Below are positions 1 through 5,899 of a stretch of DNA of 8,534 nt, in pieces. A program made the position numbers and the translations under genes. Source of the stretch: Peptococcaceae bacterium UBA4997 (GTDB lineage Bacteria; Bacillota; Dehalobacteriia; UBA4068; UBA4997); the NCBI GenBank assembly GCA_002398485.1, contig DGYV01000056.1, positions 48,135 to 56,668 of the forward strand. Reading direction: 5' to 3'. Under the pieces are notes generated by a model. It worked only from the letters and a program-made list of their open reading frames with translations. It was not told where the DNA came from and did not search any database. Within the stretch, counting starts at the first letter, position 1; each line of letters begins with the position of its first letter.

Positions 1-302
1 AAACCCAGTTTTCTAGCATCGGTTTGGGATAGTTCCACCTGGCTTTCTTTACGAGCAGGCCCTAATATCCGTACATGCTCCAAACTGCCCTTATGACCTA
101 CCACCTGCAAAGTTTCCTCACAGGCAAACTGCCCGGGCTGGGACAATGGCTTAGTAGGGTGCAACTTTGCGCCCTTTCCGAATAGAACTTCTATGTGCTC
201 TTCTGTTAAATGCACATGATGATTGGAAATACCTACAGGCACCACCATAAGGTTGTCTTCATTTTGTAGAAGGCCGGTGTCTATTTCTGCTTGATAAATC
301 AT
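1..302 (-). CDS. pduL: Phosphate propanoyltransferase (PduL-type phosphotransacylase), 5' part only
   Basis: The first 100 codons are visible; the gene runs off the left edge. PduL converts an acyl-CoA (propionyl- or acetyl-CoA) plus phosphate to acyl-phosphate and CoA, feeding an acetate/propionate kinase for ATP. Recognition rests on the N-terminal half of the family pattern: VPVGISNHHVHL (residues 21-32, whose HxH histidines H29 and H31 are expected zinc ligands), then KPLSQPGQ (51-58), and GPARKESQVE and TDARKLG (81-100). The second metal-binding half is outside the window. The ATG is preceded by AAGGGGG with a 6-base spacer. The roughly 20-residue leader before the core does not look like a strongly amphipathic encapsulation helix, and no shell-protein genes are in view, so a housekeeping (acetate-forming) role is more likely than a microcompartment one. 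That role is inference; the family call is firm. Confidence 0.93.
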   Translation of the reverse strand, partial: MIYQAEIDTGLLQNEDNLMVVPVGISNHHVHLTEEHIEVLFGKGAKLHPTKPLSQPGQFACEETLQVVGHKGSLEHVRILGPARKESQVELSQTDARKLG

Positions 303-353
303 ATTAAGCCCCCTTACAGTATTAAACTTATGTCAAATATCAAAACTATACTT

Positions 354-382
354 ATTATATAGCATTTATTTTATTGCCACAA
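354..382 (-). promoter_or_regulatory. Predicted promoter for pduL
   Basis: On the minus strand, TTGTGG (377-382) and a perfect TATAAT (354-359) are separated by exactly 17 bases. Transcription would start near 347, giving a leader of about 45 bases to the pduL ATG. The -35 box lies just past the radical SAM stop codon (385-387), so the promoter fills most of the 82-base gap between the two genes. No terminator is evident between them, so read-through from upstream is also possible. Confidence 0.6.
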
Positions 383-384
383 CC

Positions 385-1875
385 CTAAGCTTGTAAAGCC
401 TTGGGAAATTTTTGCCCATTTTCTGTATAGTCATTACTTAACAGACGACACCAATGGTCCTTGGGTTCCGCAAACTCAGTCATTAAAAATTCCAGTAAAA
501 ACAGGGCTTTACTTTCTAAATTCAGCTTGCCGCTTTCATAGCTTGCTTTACCCAGCCTTGTATAAAACTGCAAAGCCCCTACCCCATAGCCTAAGACAGC
601 ATCAGCCAAAGTATGCTTGAAAAACCCACCATTATAATATTGCTCTATACCATATTCCGTCCACATCAGCTCACAAATATCCGCATAACTAAGCCAGGGG
701 GTGGCTAAAACCTGGTATGGCGGCTGTTTTTGCCAAATCAAACCAAAATCCTTGGCTGCTTTGGCCAAAACCGTACCGGGCAGTATCTTTAAAAAGCCCA
801 GCTGCAAATAATGCGGCTGCATGGCATAAAGCTCGTTAAAGCCTGCAGCAAAACTTGTCATATCCTCAAAAGGCAGGCCGGCTATCAAATCCAAATGTAC
901 ATGGATGTTATCCGCTTCGATTAGCCTTTGCAGAAAGTGTTTGTGCTTTTGCCAAAGATTATGCCTGCCTATTGCTTTTAAAGCTTCAATGTTCAAGCTT
1001 TGCACGCCTGCCTCCATTTGCAAAAAGCCCTTGGGTGCACGGCAAAGCAGGCCTACTATTTCTTCATTCAACAGGGAGGGTTCTATTTCCAAATGGAAAT
1101 TGAGCTCGGGATAGCTAGGTGCCAATTCCAGTAAAAACCGCAAAATTTCCTTGGCTCTTTTCAAATCCGCATTAAAAGTACGGTCAATAAATTTTATTTG
1201 TTTTACCCCGCCTGCCGCCATTTTTAAAATATCTTGCTTTACCAGTGCAAGCTCACGGTAACGCGGCGGCTCCTTGGCAGATAAGCAAAAATAACAGCCA
1301 AAAGGGCAACCCCTACTGCTTTCATAATAAACTATTTTATGTTTAAACATTTTAAGATCCGTTTCCTCATAAATAAACGGCTCTTGGGATAGATCCACAA
1401 GCGGTGCAGGGGGATTTGCTATGATTTGCCCATCTTTACACCAAAACAGGTTGGGCACCTTAGCTAAATCAGTTTCTGCCGCTAAAGCTGTTAAAAGCGC
1501 TGGCAAAGCAATTTCACCCTCGCCCGTCAGTATATAATCAACACTGGTTTCTTCTGCCAGCCAATGGCCGCTTTCACCATACATTTCACTGCCGCCCCAA
1601 ACGATCACCGCTTCGGGCATCACAGCTTTTAGGCTTTGGCTAAGCCTGCGTACCAGCTCTATATTCCAAATATAGCAGGAAAAAACCAGCCTTTTGGCAC
1701 CCATTAAATAAATATCCCGCAAAATTTCACTAAAAGGCATGTTTACGGAAAATTCAACGGTAGATAAAGAAACCGCCCTGCGCCTGCAAGCCAAGCTCAA
1801 AATAGCCAATGCAGGGTTAGTATGAGTGTAGCGGGTATTTATGCCTATAAGCAAATTTTCTGTTTTAGCTGCCAT
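385..1875 (-). CDS. Radical SAM protein with B12-binding-like N-terminal domain
   Basis: This 496-residue protein has the layout of the B12-binding-domain radical SAM group. A Rossmann-like N-terminal region (about residues 8-130, including VWGGSEMYGE and the GEGE at 118-121) is followed by a radical SAM barrel. The barrel carries the iron-sulfur motif C190-x3-C194-x2-C197 within SRGCPFGCYFCLS, which would hold the [4Fe-4S] cluster that cleaves S-adenosylmethionine. The C-terminal third resembles the DUF4080-type extension of these proteins, from memory. I see no DxHxxG motif in the N-terminal domain, so base-off cobalamin binding is doubtful. The substrate is unknown. The longest frame begins at a GTG (1884), but AGGTG (1882-1886) is spaced 6 bases from the ATG at 1875, so I prefer that start. 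The gene lies directly behind a hairpin (1900-1933), and pduL follows with its own promoter. Confidence 0.88.
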   Translation of the reverse strand: MAAKTENLLIGINTRYTHTNPALAILSLACRRRAVSLSTVEFSVNMPFSEILRDIYLMGAKRLVFSCYIWNIELVRRLSQSLKAVMPEAVIVWGGSEMYGESGHWLAEETSVDYILTGEGEIALPALLTALAAETDLAKVPNLFWCKDGQIIANPPAPLVDLSQEPFIYEETDLKMFKHKIVYYESSRGCPFGCYFCLSAKEPPRYRELALVKQDILKMAAGGVKQIKFIDRTFNADLKRAKEILRFLLELAPSYPELNFHLEIEPSLLNEEIVGLLCRAPKGFLQMEAGVQSLNIEALKAIGRHNLWQKHKHFLQRLIEADNIHVHLDLIAGLPFEDMTSFAAGFNELYAMQPHYLQLGFLKILPGTVLAKAAKDFGLIWQKQPPYQVLATPWLSYADICELMWTEYGIEQYYNGGFFKHTLADAVLGYGVGALQFYTRLGKASYESGKLNLESKALFLLEFLMTEFAEPKDHWCRLLSNDYTENGQKFPKALQA

Positions 1876-1899
1876 AAAAAACACCTACCTTACCTGCCT

Positions 1900-1933
1900 A
1901 AAGAAGAAGAGCCGTTTGCGGCTCTTCTTCTTT
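1900..1933 (-). terminator. Perfect 15-bp hairpin after degV: terminator or attenuator
   Basis: AAAGAAGAAGAGCCG (1900-1914) and its exact reverse complement (1919-1933) flank a 4-base loop. The hairpin starts 29 bases past the degV stop. In the minus-strand RNA the descending arm ends CUUCUUCUUU, so the U-rich stretch is inside the stem rather than after it; no separate U-tract follows. It is near symmetric and could act in either direction. It ends only 13 bases before the Shine-Dalgarno site of the radical SAM gene, leaving no room for a promoter between them, so partial read-through or regulated attenuation is likely. Confidence 0.65.
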
Positions 1934-1962
1934 AAAATCATTATCCGGCTGTTTTATTTAGC

Positions 1963-2871
1963 CTATTGCTTGGTATATTCTCCCTCTTTTCTTTCTTTGC
2001 CCAGAAAAAACAAGGCTACCGTGCCCGGGCCGGAGTGAGAGCCTATAACAGGGCCCACAAGATTAAGGAAAACCATTTTGGGAGCATATTTCTTTTTTAT
2101 CAGATCAGCCAAATAAGTGGCGTCTTCCAGGCAATCACCATGGCTTATAAAAATATATTGTTCAGAGGGGTTTTCCACTCTTTCCTCAAATTTTTCAAAC
2201 AGGGCATTCAAGGATTTTTTCCTGCCGCGTTCTTTGGAAACGGGAACCAAACGCCCCGGCCTGTCCATCCACATCACGGGCTTTATGCTAAGCATAGTAC
2301 CCAATAAAGCGGTAGTTGCGGATATCCTGCCGCCTCTTTTCAAATGGTTTAGATCATCTACTGTAAACCAGTGGTTAAGCCTTAATTTATTTTGCTCAAG
2401 CCAGCCTAAAATTTCCTCTTTGCTTTTGCCTGCTTCCTGCATTTCCACAAGATAATAGGCAAGCAAGCCCTCGCCCAGGCTTGCGGCAAAAGTATCCACC
2501 ACTGTAATATCCGCCTCGGGGTATTCTTGCTTTACTTCTCTCAAAGCTGTATTTGCCGCTTGAAAGGTACCTGAAAGCGCAGATGAAAAAGCGGGGTAAA
2601 TTATAGGACGTCCCTCAGGGATGAGCCTTAAAAAAGTTTCCTTAAAAGTATGATTGTTCACCTGGGAAGTAGTTATCTGCTCGCCTTTGCGCATAGCTGC
2701 GTAAAGACGTTCACAGCTTTCAACCGTACTGTCATCATGATATTCCGTACCATGTAGGATATAGGATAATTCCACTCTTGCAATATCACCTTTTTTTTGG
2801 CGTTCCTTAAAATATTCAGCAGGCAAATCACAGCAAGAATCTAATATGATGATCGGTTTTGTCATTTGCAT
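1963..2871 (-). CDS. DegV family protein (fatty-acid-binding)
   Basis: A 302-residue cytoplasmic protein, normal length for the DegV family. Members bind a single fatty acid between two domains; in Firmicutes FakB proteins of this fold present the fatty acid to the kinase FakA. Family landmarks are all present in order: DSCCDLP (11-17), TTSQ (67-70), SSALSGT (96-102), DLNHLKRGGRIS (173-184), IKP (196-198) and the C-terminal GSHSGPG (277-283). No FakA-like kinase gene is in the window, so a FakB role is only inferred from the family. The longest frame starts at a GTG (2877) whose G belongs to the AGGAAG ribosome-binding site (2877-2882). The ATG at 2871, 5 bases past it, is the better start; an ATG at 2865 (11-base spacer) is possible. 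The 99-base AT-rich gap upstream holds no promoter I can defend. Confidence 0.93.
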   Translation of the reverse strand: MQMTKPIIILDSCCDLPAEYFKERQKKGDIARVELSYILHGTEYHDDSTVESCERLYAAMRKGEQITTSQVNNHTFKETFLRLIPEGRPIIYPAFSSALSGTFQAANTALREVKQEYPEADITVVDTFAASLGEGLLAYYLVEMQEAGKSKEEILGWLEQNKLRLNHWFTVDDLNHLKRGGRISATTALLGTMLSIKPVMWMDRPGRLVPVSKERGRKKSLNALFEKFEERVENPSEQYIFISHGDCLEDATYLADLIKKKYAPKMVFLNLVGPVIGSHSGPGTVALFFLGKERKEGEYTKQ

Positions 2872-2970
2872 AAACACTTCCTTATCCCGTTATATTTTTT
2901 CTGTTTTTTATGTTATGCACTTTTTAGCTTATCCTTGTTAGAATAGTTTTTATACATAATAATTTTTGCT

Positions 2971-3474
2971 TTAATTTATGGCCTGTAAAATTGCCGCAAC
3001 CCCTTGGGCTATGCAATCATCAGGTTTCAACTGTAAGTACCTTGTGATTTCATGATTGTAGTATGATATAGCATCTACCCTGTTATGAAAAATAGTTTCA
3101 ATATCTGTTTTGCCTGCCCCCAAAAACAAATGCTCGCTGGCAACAGCAAGGGCTATATCCTCCAGCTCGGTTTCTTTGCTGTTTTCATCCTCAAGCCATA
3201 GGCTGTTTATTTCAGGAATACAATAAGTGCCGCCCCAGGCCTGTTCCTTGCCCCTAACAAAACAAGTAGTTTCAGGCATATCCAGTTTGATATTGGCCGC
3301 TTCCTCATCCTTGTTTTCTATGCCTGCAGAAATAAGTGATACCGCCAAGGTTCCTATATCCGTTTTTTCTCCGGAAATTTTGCGGGCTATATAATCAACC
3401 AGCATCTGGCGTGTATCCTGTTTTTCCCGGCTGTCTTTCGGGTTTAGGCAATTATCTGCAGTTTTTTGTACCAT
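2971..3474 (-). CDS. Hypothetical protein, 167 residues
   Basis: I do not recognise this protein. It has no signal peptide, membrane segment or obvious enzyme motif. The N-terminus (residues 1-35) is charged and lysine/arginine-rich. Residues about 60-105 are acidic and hold a possible beta region (TTCFVRGKEQAWGGTYC, 69-85). Residues 104-165 look helical, with aromatic and histidine residues around ISYYNHEITRY (136-146). There are four cysteines (9, 71, 85, 154) without metal-site spacing. It is very probably real: it starts 19 bases after the stop of the membrane-protein gene, with GGGAGGG (3482-3488) spaced 7 bases from the ATG at 3474. The longer frame beginning at a TTG (3492) translates the ribosome-binding site itself and is rejected. 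Co-transcription with the upstream membrane protein suggests a shared job, which cannot be named from the sequence. Confidence 0.85.
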   Translation of the reverse strand: MVQKTADNCLNPKDSREKQDTRQMLVDYIARKISGEKTDIGTLAVSLISAGIENKDEEAANIKLDMPETTCFVRGKEQAWGGTYCIPEINSLWLEDENSKETELEDIALAVASEHLFLGAGKTDIETIFHNRVDAISYYNHEITRYLQLKPDDCIAQGVAAILQAIN

Positions 3475-3481
3475 TGGGTTA

Positions 3482-3488
3482 CCCTCCC
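3482..3488 (-). promoter_or_regulatory. Shine-Dalgarno site deciding the start of the 167-residue gene
   Basis: GGGAGGG on the minus strand, 7 bases before the ATG at 3474. It lies inside the longer in-frame extension from the TTG at 3492, which argues against that start. Confidence 0.8.
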
Positions 3489-3493
3489 GCAAA

Positions 3494-4114
3494 TTAGTCG
3501 TTCAATAAGTGTGTCCTTTTTTTTCTGGAAGAATTGTTGATAAAACCGCGGATTATCTCCCGTTGCTCCCCGGAAATTTTAATTTTAGGCAATATATATT
3601 TTACCGCGTTGTTAACATTGAAAATGAAATACTTCTGGCTTTCTTTTATCTGATAAAATTCTTCCCATTTATATTTATGCCCGGTTTTTTTACCTGTGGC
3701 AGTAATACCTTTGGCAGTAAAAGTAATATGCTGATGTTTTTCCCAAGCTACATGACGATCGATCATTTTTTTACTTTGATTTTTAAGCATTAAAGGAAAA
3801 ATAACCACAGGCATTGCTATGGCTGCTATCATCATGCCTATGGCAGTAGTGGAAACAGGTATTTGGGCAATGAACATGCTCCAAATCAACTGGAACAACA
3901 ATACAAAACATAAGGCCATAGCTATAATGACCTTAGGGCTGGTATACATATAACGCATATTGGCGTCATAAAAATCGTCTTCACTTAAAAAATAATCAAG
4001 CCTAAGGTTTTTCACCTGTTCTTTTTCGGCATCGCCTGAACTTGCATTCCCCACATCGTCCTGCAAAAGATACTCCATGTCCTCAAGTGATTTTTTGGTT
4101 TTGGAAACTGCCAT
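3494..4114 (-). CDS. Two-helix membrane protein with YcxB-like C-terminal domain
   Basis: A 206-residue membrane protein. The N-terminal 40 residues are charged and probably cytoplasmic; LDYFLSEDDFYDANMRYMY (39-57) matches the region that usually precedes the helices in YcxB-type proteins. Two hydrophobic segments follow, at about 61-83 and 88-110, with a short loop between. The soluble tail (126-195) has the YcxB-like pattern: ITFTAKGI, then KWEEFYQIKESQKYFIF, then YILPKIKISGEQREIIRGF. The family's function is not established; the topology suggests both termini inside. The start at 4114 is firm because a perfect AAGGAGG (4120-4126) lies 5 bases upstream. The ATG at 4132 would translate that site as KED. 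The gene follows thiN by 54 bases with no terminator, and the next gene starts 19 bases after its stop, so it sits mid-operon. Confidence 0.82.
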   Translation of the reverse strand: MAVSKTKKSLEDMEYLLQDDVGNASSGDAEKEQVKNLRLDYFLSEDDFYDANMRYMYTSPKVIIAMALCFVLLFQLIWSMFIAQIPVSTTAIGMMIAAIAMPVVIFPLMLKNQSKKMIDRHVAWEKHQHITFTAKGITATGKKTGHKYKWEEFYQIKESQKYFIFNVNNAVKYILPKIKISGEQREIIRGFINNSSRKKRTHLLND

Positions 4115-4119
4115 ATTAT

Positions 4120-4126
4120 CCTCCTT
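4120..4126 (-). promoter_or_regulatory. Perfect Shine-Dalgarno site deciding the YcxB-like start
   Basis: AAGGAGG on the minus strand, 5 bases before the ATG at 4114. An upstream in-frame ATG at 4132 would place the site inside the coding region. Confidence 0.85.
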
Positions 4127-4168
4127 AAGCATAAAAATTTTGTCATAAAATTATTAATTCTAGATATG

Positions 4169-4834
4169 TCAAATATTATCCTTTTTTTGGGGATAATGTA
4201 TAACCAACAGCAGGCCCTTAGTATGGTATATATGGCCTACTGAAACCGACATCACATTGCTTACCCCGCGGGCGGATGTAAAATGAAGCTCCTCTTTTTG
4301 TAAAGGATATTGAAATCCCTGTAAAGTAACACCCAAAACACTTTGGCTCAAGGACAAAAGGGATACCGTATCCCCTTTTTTACCCTCAAGCGTTAAATCA
4401 CCCGTTGTCAAATAAGCCATAAAATCCTTATTTACAAAGGTTATGGCCATACCCTTTTCAGCATAAGGCACTGTAGTAAAAATATTGGCTAAAGTATGGT
4501 CAAGGCGGCTGCCGTAAGCCGCATAAATCTCCAATTTATCATACCCTCTTTTGGCGGCTTCACTAAGAGCCATTTCACCGTCCGTAAAATCCTTGGCGGC
4601 AGGGCAAGTGATGATCTCCACCTGTTTAGCCCTGCATTCGCTAAGCGCACGTGGGCTTATGGAATCCATATCTCCCAAAAGTAGGTTTGGCATAAGGCCC
4701 AATTCCAAAAGCATATCACAACCGCTGTCTGCCGCTATTAAATAAGATAGTTTTTTTATGCGTTCGGTAAGCTTTGGTTTATTAAATAAGCTACCACCCA
4801 AAAAAATACCGCAGTTTTGGTTTTTGGTTTCCAT
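4169..4834 (-). CDS. thiN: Thiamine pyrophosphokinase
   Basis: A 221-residue cytoplasmic enzyme that transfers pyrophosphate from ATP to thiamine, making the cofactor thiamine diphosphate. Length and motif order fit the bacterial ThiN family: AADSG (34-38), GDMDS (54-58), the acidic KDFTDGE (81-87) expected to bind magnesium and ATP, GSRLDHTLAN (108-117), and the C-terminal RGVSN (189-193) that forms part of the thiamine pocket. The start at 4834 has GGTGA (4842-4846) spaced 7 bases away. The longer frame beginning at 4888 would start upstream of the predicted -10 box (4859-4864), so it cannot be made from that promoter. No thiamine-diphosphate riboswitch is seen ahead of it. It is first in an apparent operon with the YcxB-like gene and the 167-residue gene. 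Confidence 0.95.
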   Translation of the reverse strand: METKNQNCGIFLGGSLFNKPKLTERIKKLSYLIAADSGCDMLLELGLMPNLLLGDMDSISPRALSECRAKQVEIITCPAAKDFTDGEMALSEAAKRGYDKLEIYAAYGSRLDHTLANIFTTVPYAEKGMAITFVNKDFMAYLTTGDLTLEGKKGDTVSLLSLSQSVLGVTLQGFQYPLQKEELHFTSARGVSNVMSVSVGHIYHTKGLLLVIHYPQKKDNI

Positions 4835-4858
4835 AAACAAATCACCGCCATTTTGCTT

Positions 4859-4867
4859 ATTATAACA
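4859..4867 (-). promoter_or_regulatory. Extended -10 promoter for thiN
   Basis: The minus strand reads TGTTATAAT: a perfect TATAAT (4859-4864) with the TGn extension. No good -35 box lies 16-18 bases upstream, which is common for extended -10 promoters. Transcription would begin near 4852, giving a leader of about 18 bases that contains the ribosome-binding site. Confidence 0.6.
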
Positions 4868-5090
4868 TAAAAAAATACCTAAAACCATGCCACCGCAAGC
4901 AAAATAATTATACAGGCATACAAGAGCAATGCCCCGTCAATATCTGCTATATAAATATTAAAACATAGATTGCCACACCAGCTTCTGCCTACCCGCAATG
5001 ATTATAAGCAAAATATACTAAAATTAATATGTTAGGGGATGATTCCAAAAACTTTTGTTCCAAATAAAAACCGTGCTCCTGAATAAAAAC

Positions 5091-5145
5091 TGTCATCCTG
5101 AACGAAGTAAAGGATCTAAAGCTTTTTATTCCGCTCAGGATGACA
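5091..5145. repeat. Palindromic repeat-like intergenic element
   Basis: TGTCATCCTGA (5091-5101) and its exact reverse complement TCAGGATGACA (5135-5145) bound a 55-base element with the inner sequence ACGAAGTAAAGGATCT. From memory this resembles the 'GTCATCCTGAGCGAAGCGAAGGATC'-type intergenic repeats scattered through many bacterial genomes. Only one copy is in the window, so repetition is not shown here. As RNA it would fold into an imperfect hairpin. Its position between two transcription units fits such an element. Confidence 0.6.
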
Positions 5146-5162
5146 CAAATGTTTTCTTATGC

Positions 5163-5190
5163 AAGAACAGCTTTAAGCTGTTCTTTTTTT
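5163..5190. terminator. Hairpin with T-run after the secreted-protein gene
   Basis: AAGAACAGCTT (5163-5173) pairs with AAGCTGTTCTT (5175-5185); sterically this gives about a 9-bp stem with a 5-base loop. It lies 12 bases past the stop of the minus-strand gene, where a terminator is expected. However, the 7-T run (5184-5190) follows the stem on the plus strand, so read as a classic intrinsic terminator it points rightwards. On the minus strand the stem is preceded by A's and followed by GCATAAG. It may end the minus-strand operon imperfectly, or stop plus-strand transcripts entering that operon. Confidence 0.55.
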
Positions 5191-5197
5191 AGTATAG

Positions 5198-5860
5198 TTA
5201 TTTTTCATTACCTATTGTTAAGTTCACAGGTACAGTTACATGGTTGCCCGAAGCATCCTTGGCGTAAACCTTTATTTTATTGGTATTGCTTGTAGCAGTC
5301 AATACCGCTTTGCCTTGGGCATCCGTGCTTGCGGTTTGTCCATCAAGCTCCGCCATTGCTCCCGCTAAAGGCTGCCAGCCCACAATAACAAAGTTGGTAT
5401 CGAATTCCGCCTTGGTAACTGTAAGCTCTATTTTATCATCATTTTTATCCGCTTTTACAGCCATAGGAGCTAAATTATAATTATAAAATACTATTTCATC
5501 CAAACCTGCTATGGGATATTCGGCAACGCTTACGGCAGGCGCTTCATAAACCCCGTTTTTAACCGTATAAAAAACCACACCTTCCACACCCATTACTGAG
5601 TTTATAAAACTGTCTTTATAAACTACGTTTTCTTGCCCCACCGCCTGATTAAGCAAATCAATAGCATAAACAGAAGCTGAGGCATCGGTAATCTCATCAA
5701 AAACCACACCGTTCACACCCGCAACCCTTACCCGTACCATGTTATCATCTACCGCGGGAATATCATCGTTTAAGGTGTTTTGCTTAAGGATTGAGGGCAA
5801 GGCGGCCAGTGCTATAACCAAAACGGCCAACAAAAAACCAACAAGAATTTTCTTTTTCAT
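5198..5860 (-). CDS. Membrane-anchored or secreted protein with DUF4430-like domain
   Basis: A 220-residue extracytoplasmic protein. KKK (2-4) and a hydrophobic stretch (5-24) form a signal peptide or uncleaved anchor; there is no lipobox cysteine, and the protein contains no cysteine at all. Residues about 42-127 (VRVRVAGVNG, ASVYAIDLLNQAV, FINSVMGVEG, then VKNGVYEAPAV) resemble the DUF4430/transcobalamin-C-like fold found in surface proteins of Firmicutes. Residues 128-217 look like a beta-sandwich with GAMAELDGQTASTDAQGKAV (167-186), a pattern common in Ig-like or carboxypeptidase-regulatory-like modules. The ligand is unknown; cobalamin or polysaccharide binding are guesses from the fold. 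The start is firm: AAGGGGG (5868-5874) lies 7 bases upstream. It follows pgi by 39 bases without a terminator, so it is probably co-transcribed, though a functional link to glycolysis is not obvious. Confidence 0.8.
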   Translation of the reverse strand: MKKKILVGFLLAVLVIALAALPSILKQNTLNDDIPAVDDNMVRVRVAGVNGVVFDEITDASASVYAIDLLNQAVGQENVVYKDSFINSVMGVEGVVFYTVKNGVYEAPAVSVAEYPIAGLDEIVFYNYNLAPMAVKADKNDDKIELTVTKAEFDTNFVIVGWQPLAGAMAELDGQTASTDAQGKAVLTATSNTNKIKVYAKDASGNHVTVPVNLTIGNEK

Positions 5861-5899
5861 AATAAAACCCCCTTAAATAAGGATATAATACTAAACCCT

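Larger units (their letters stand above)
4835..5197. other. 363-base non-coding gap between the secreted-protein gene and thiN
   Basis: No convincing gene is present on either strand. From high to low coordinates it holds a hairpin (5163-5185) just after the secreted-protein stop, a palindromic repeat-like element (5091-5145), an AT-rich stretch (about 4890-5090) with several short near-repeats of AAGCAAAATA and a stray TATAAT-like box, and finally the thiN promoter and leader. Nothing resembling a riboswitch, tRNA or attachment site is apparent. Confidence 0.7.

Noticed and set aside
855..1114. Overlapping plus-strand open frames opposite the radical SAM gene
   Set aside because: They are shadows of a well-conserved minus-strand gene and show no family pattern or ribosome-binding site.
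1934..1962. Minus-strand GATAAT box as a promoter for the radical SAM gene
   Set aside because: One mismatch in the -10, but the -35 at 16-18 bases (CAATAG or similar) does not match; not strong enough to list.
2878..2970. Promoter in the AT-rich gap upstream of degV
   Set aside because: TATAAA- and TATAAC-like boxes exist, but none has a credible -35 at the right distance; in such AT-rich DNA they are expected by chance.
4835..4888. Longer thiN start at 4888
   Set aside because: It would begin upstream of the extended -10 box and lacks a properly spaced ribosome-binding site.
4835..5000. Thiamine-diphosphate riboswitch ahead of thiN
   Set aside because: No CUGAGA-type element or matching partner helices are seen, and the predicted transcript leader is only about 18 bases long.
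4851..5013. Inverted repeat TTTTGCTTAT / ATAAGCAAAA flanking the gap
   Set aside because: The arms are 10 bp, AT-rich and over 140 bases apart; chance is a sufficient explanation.
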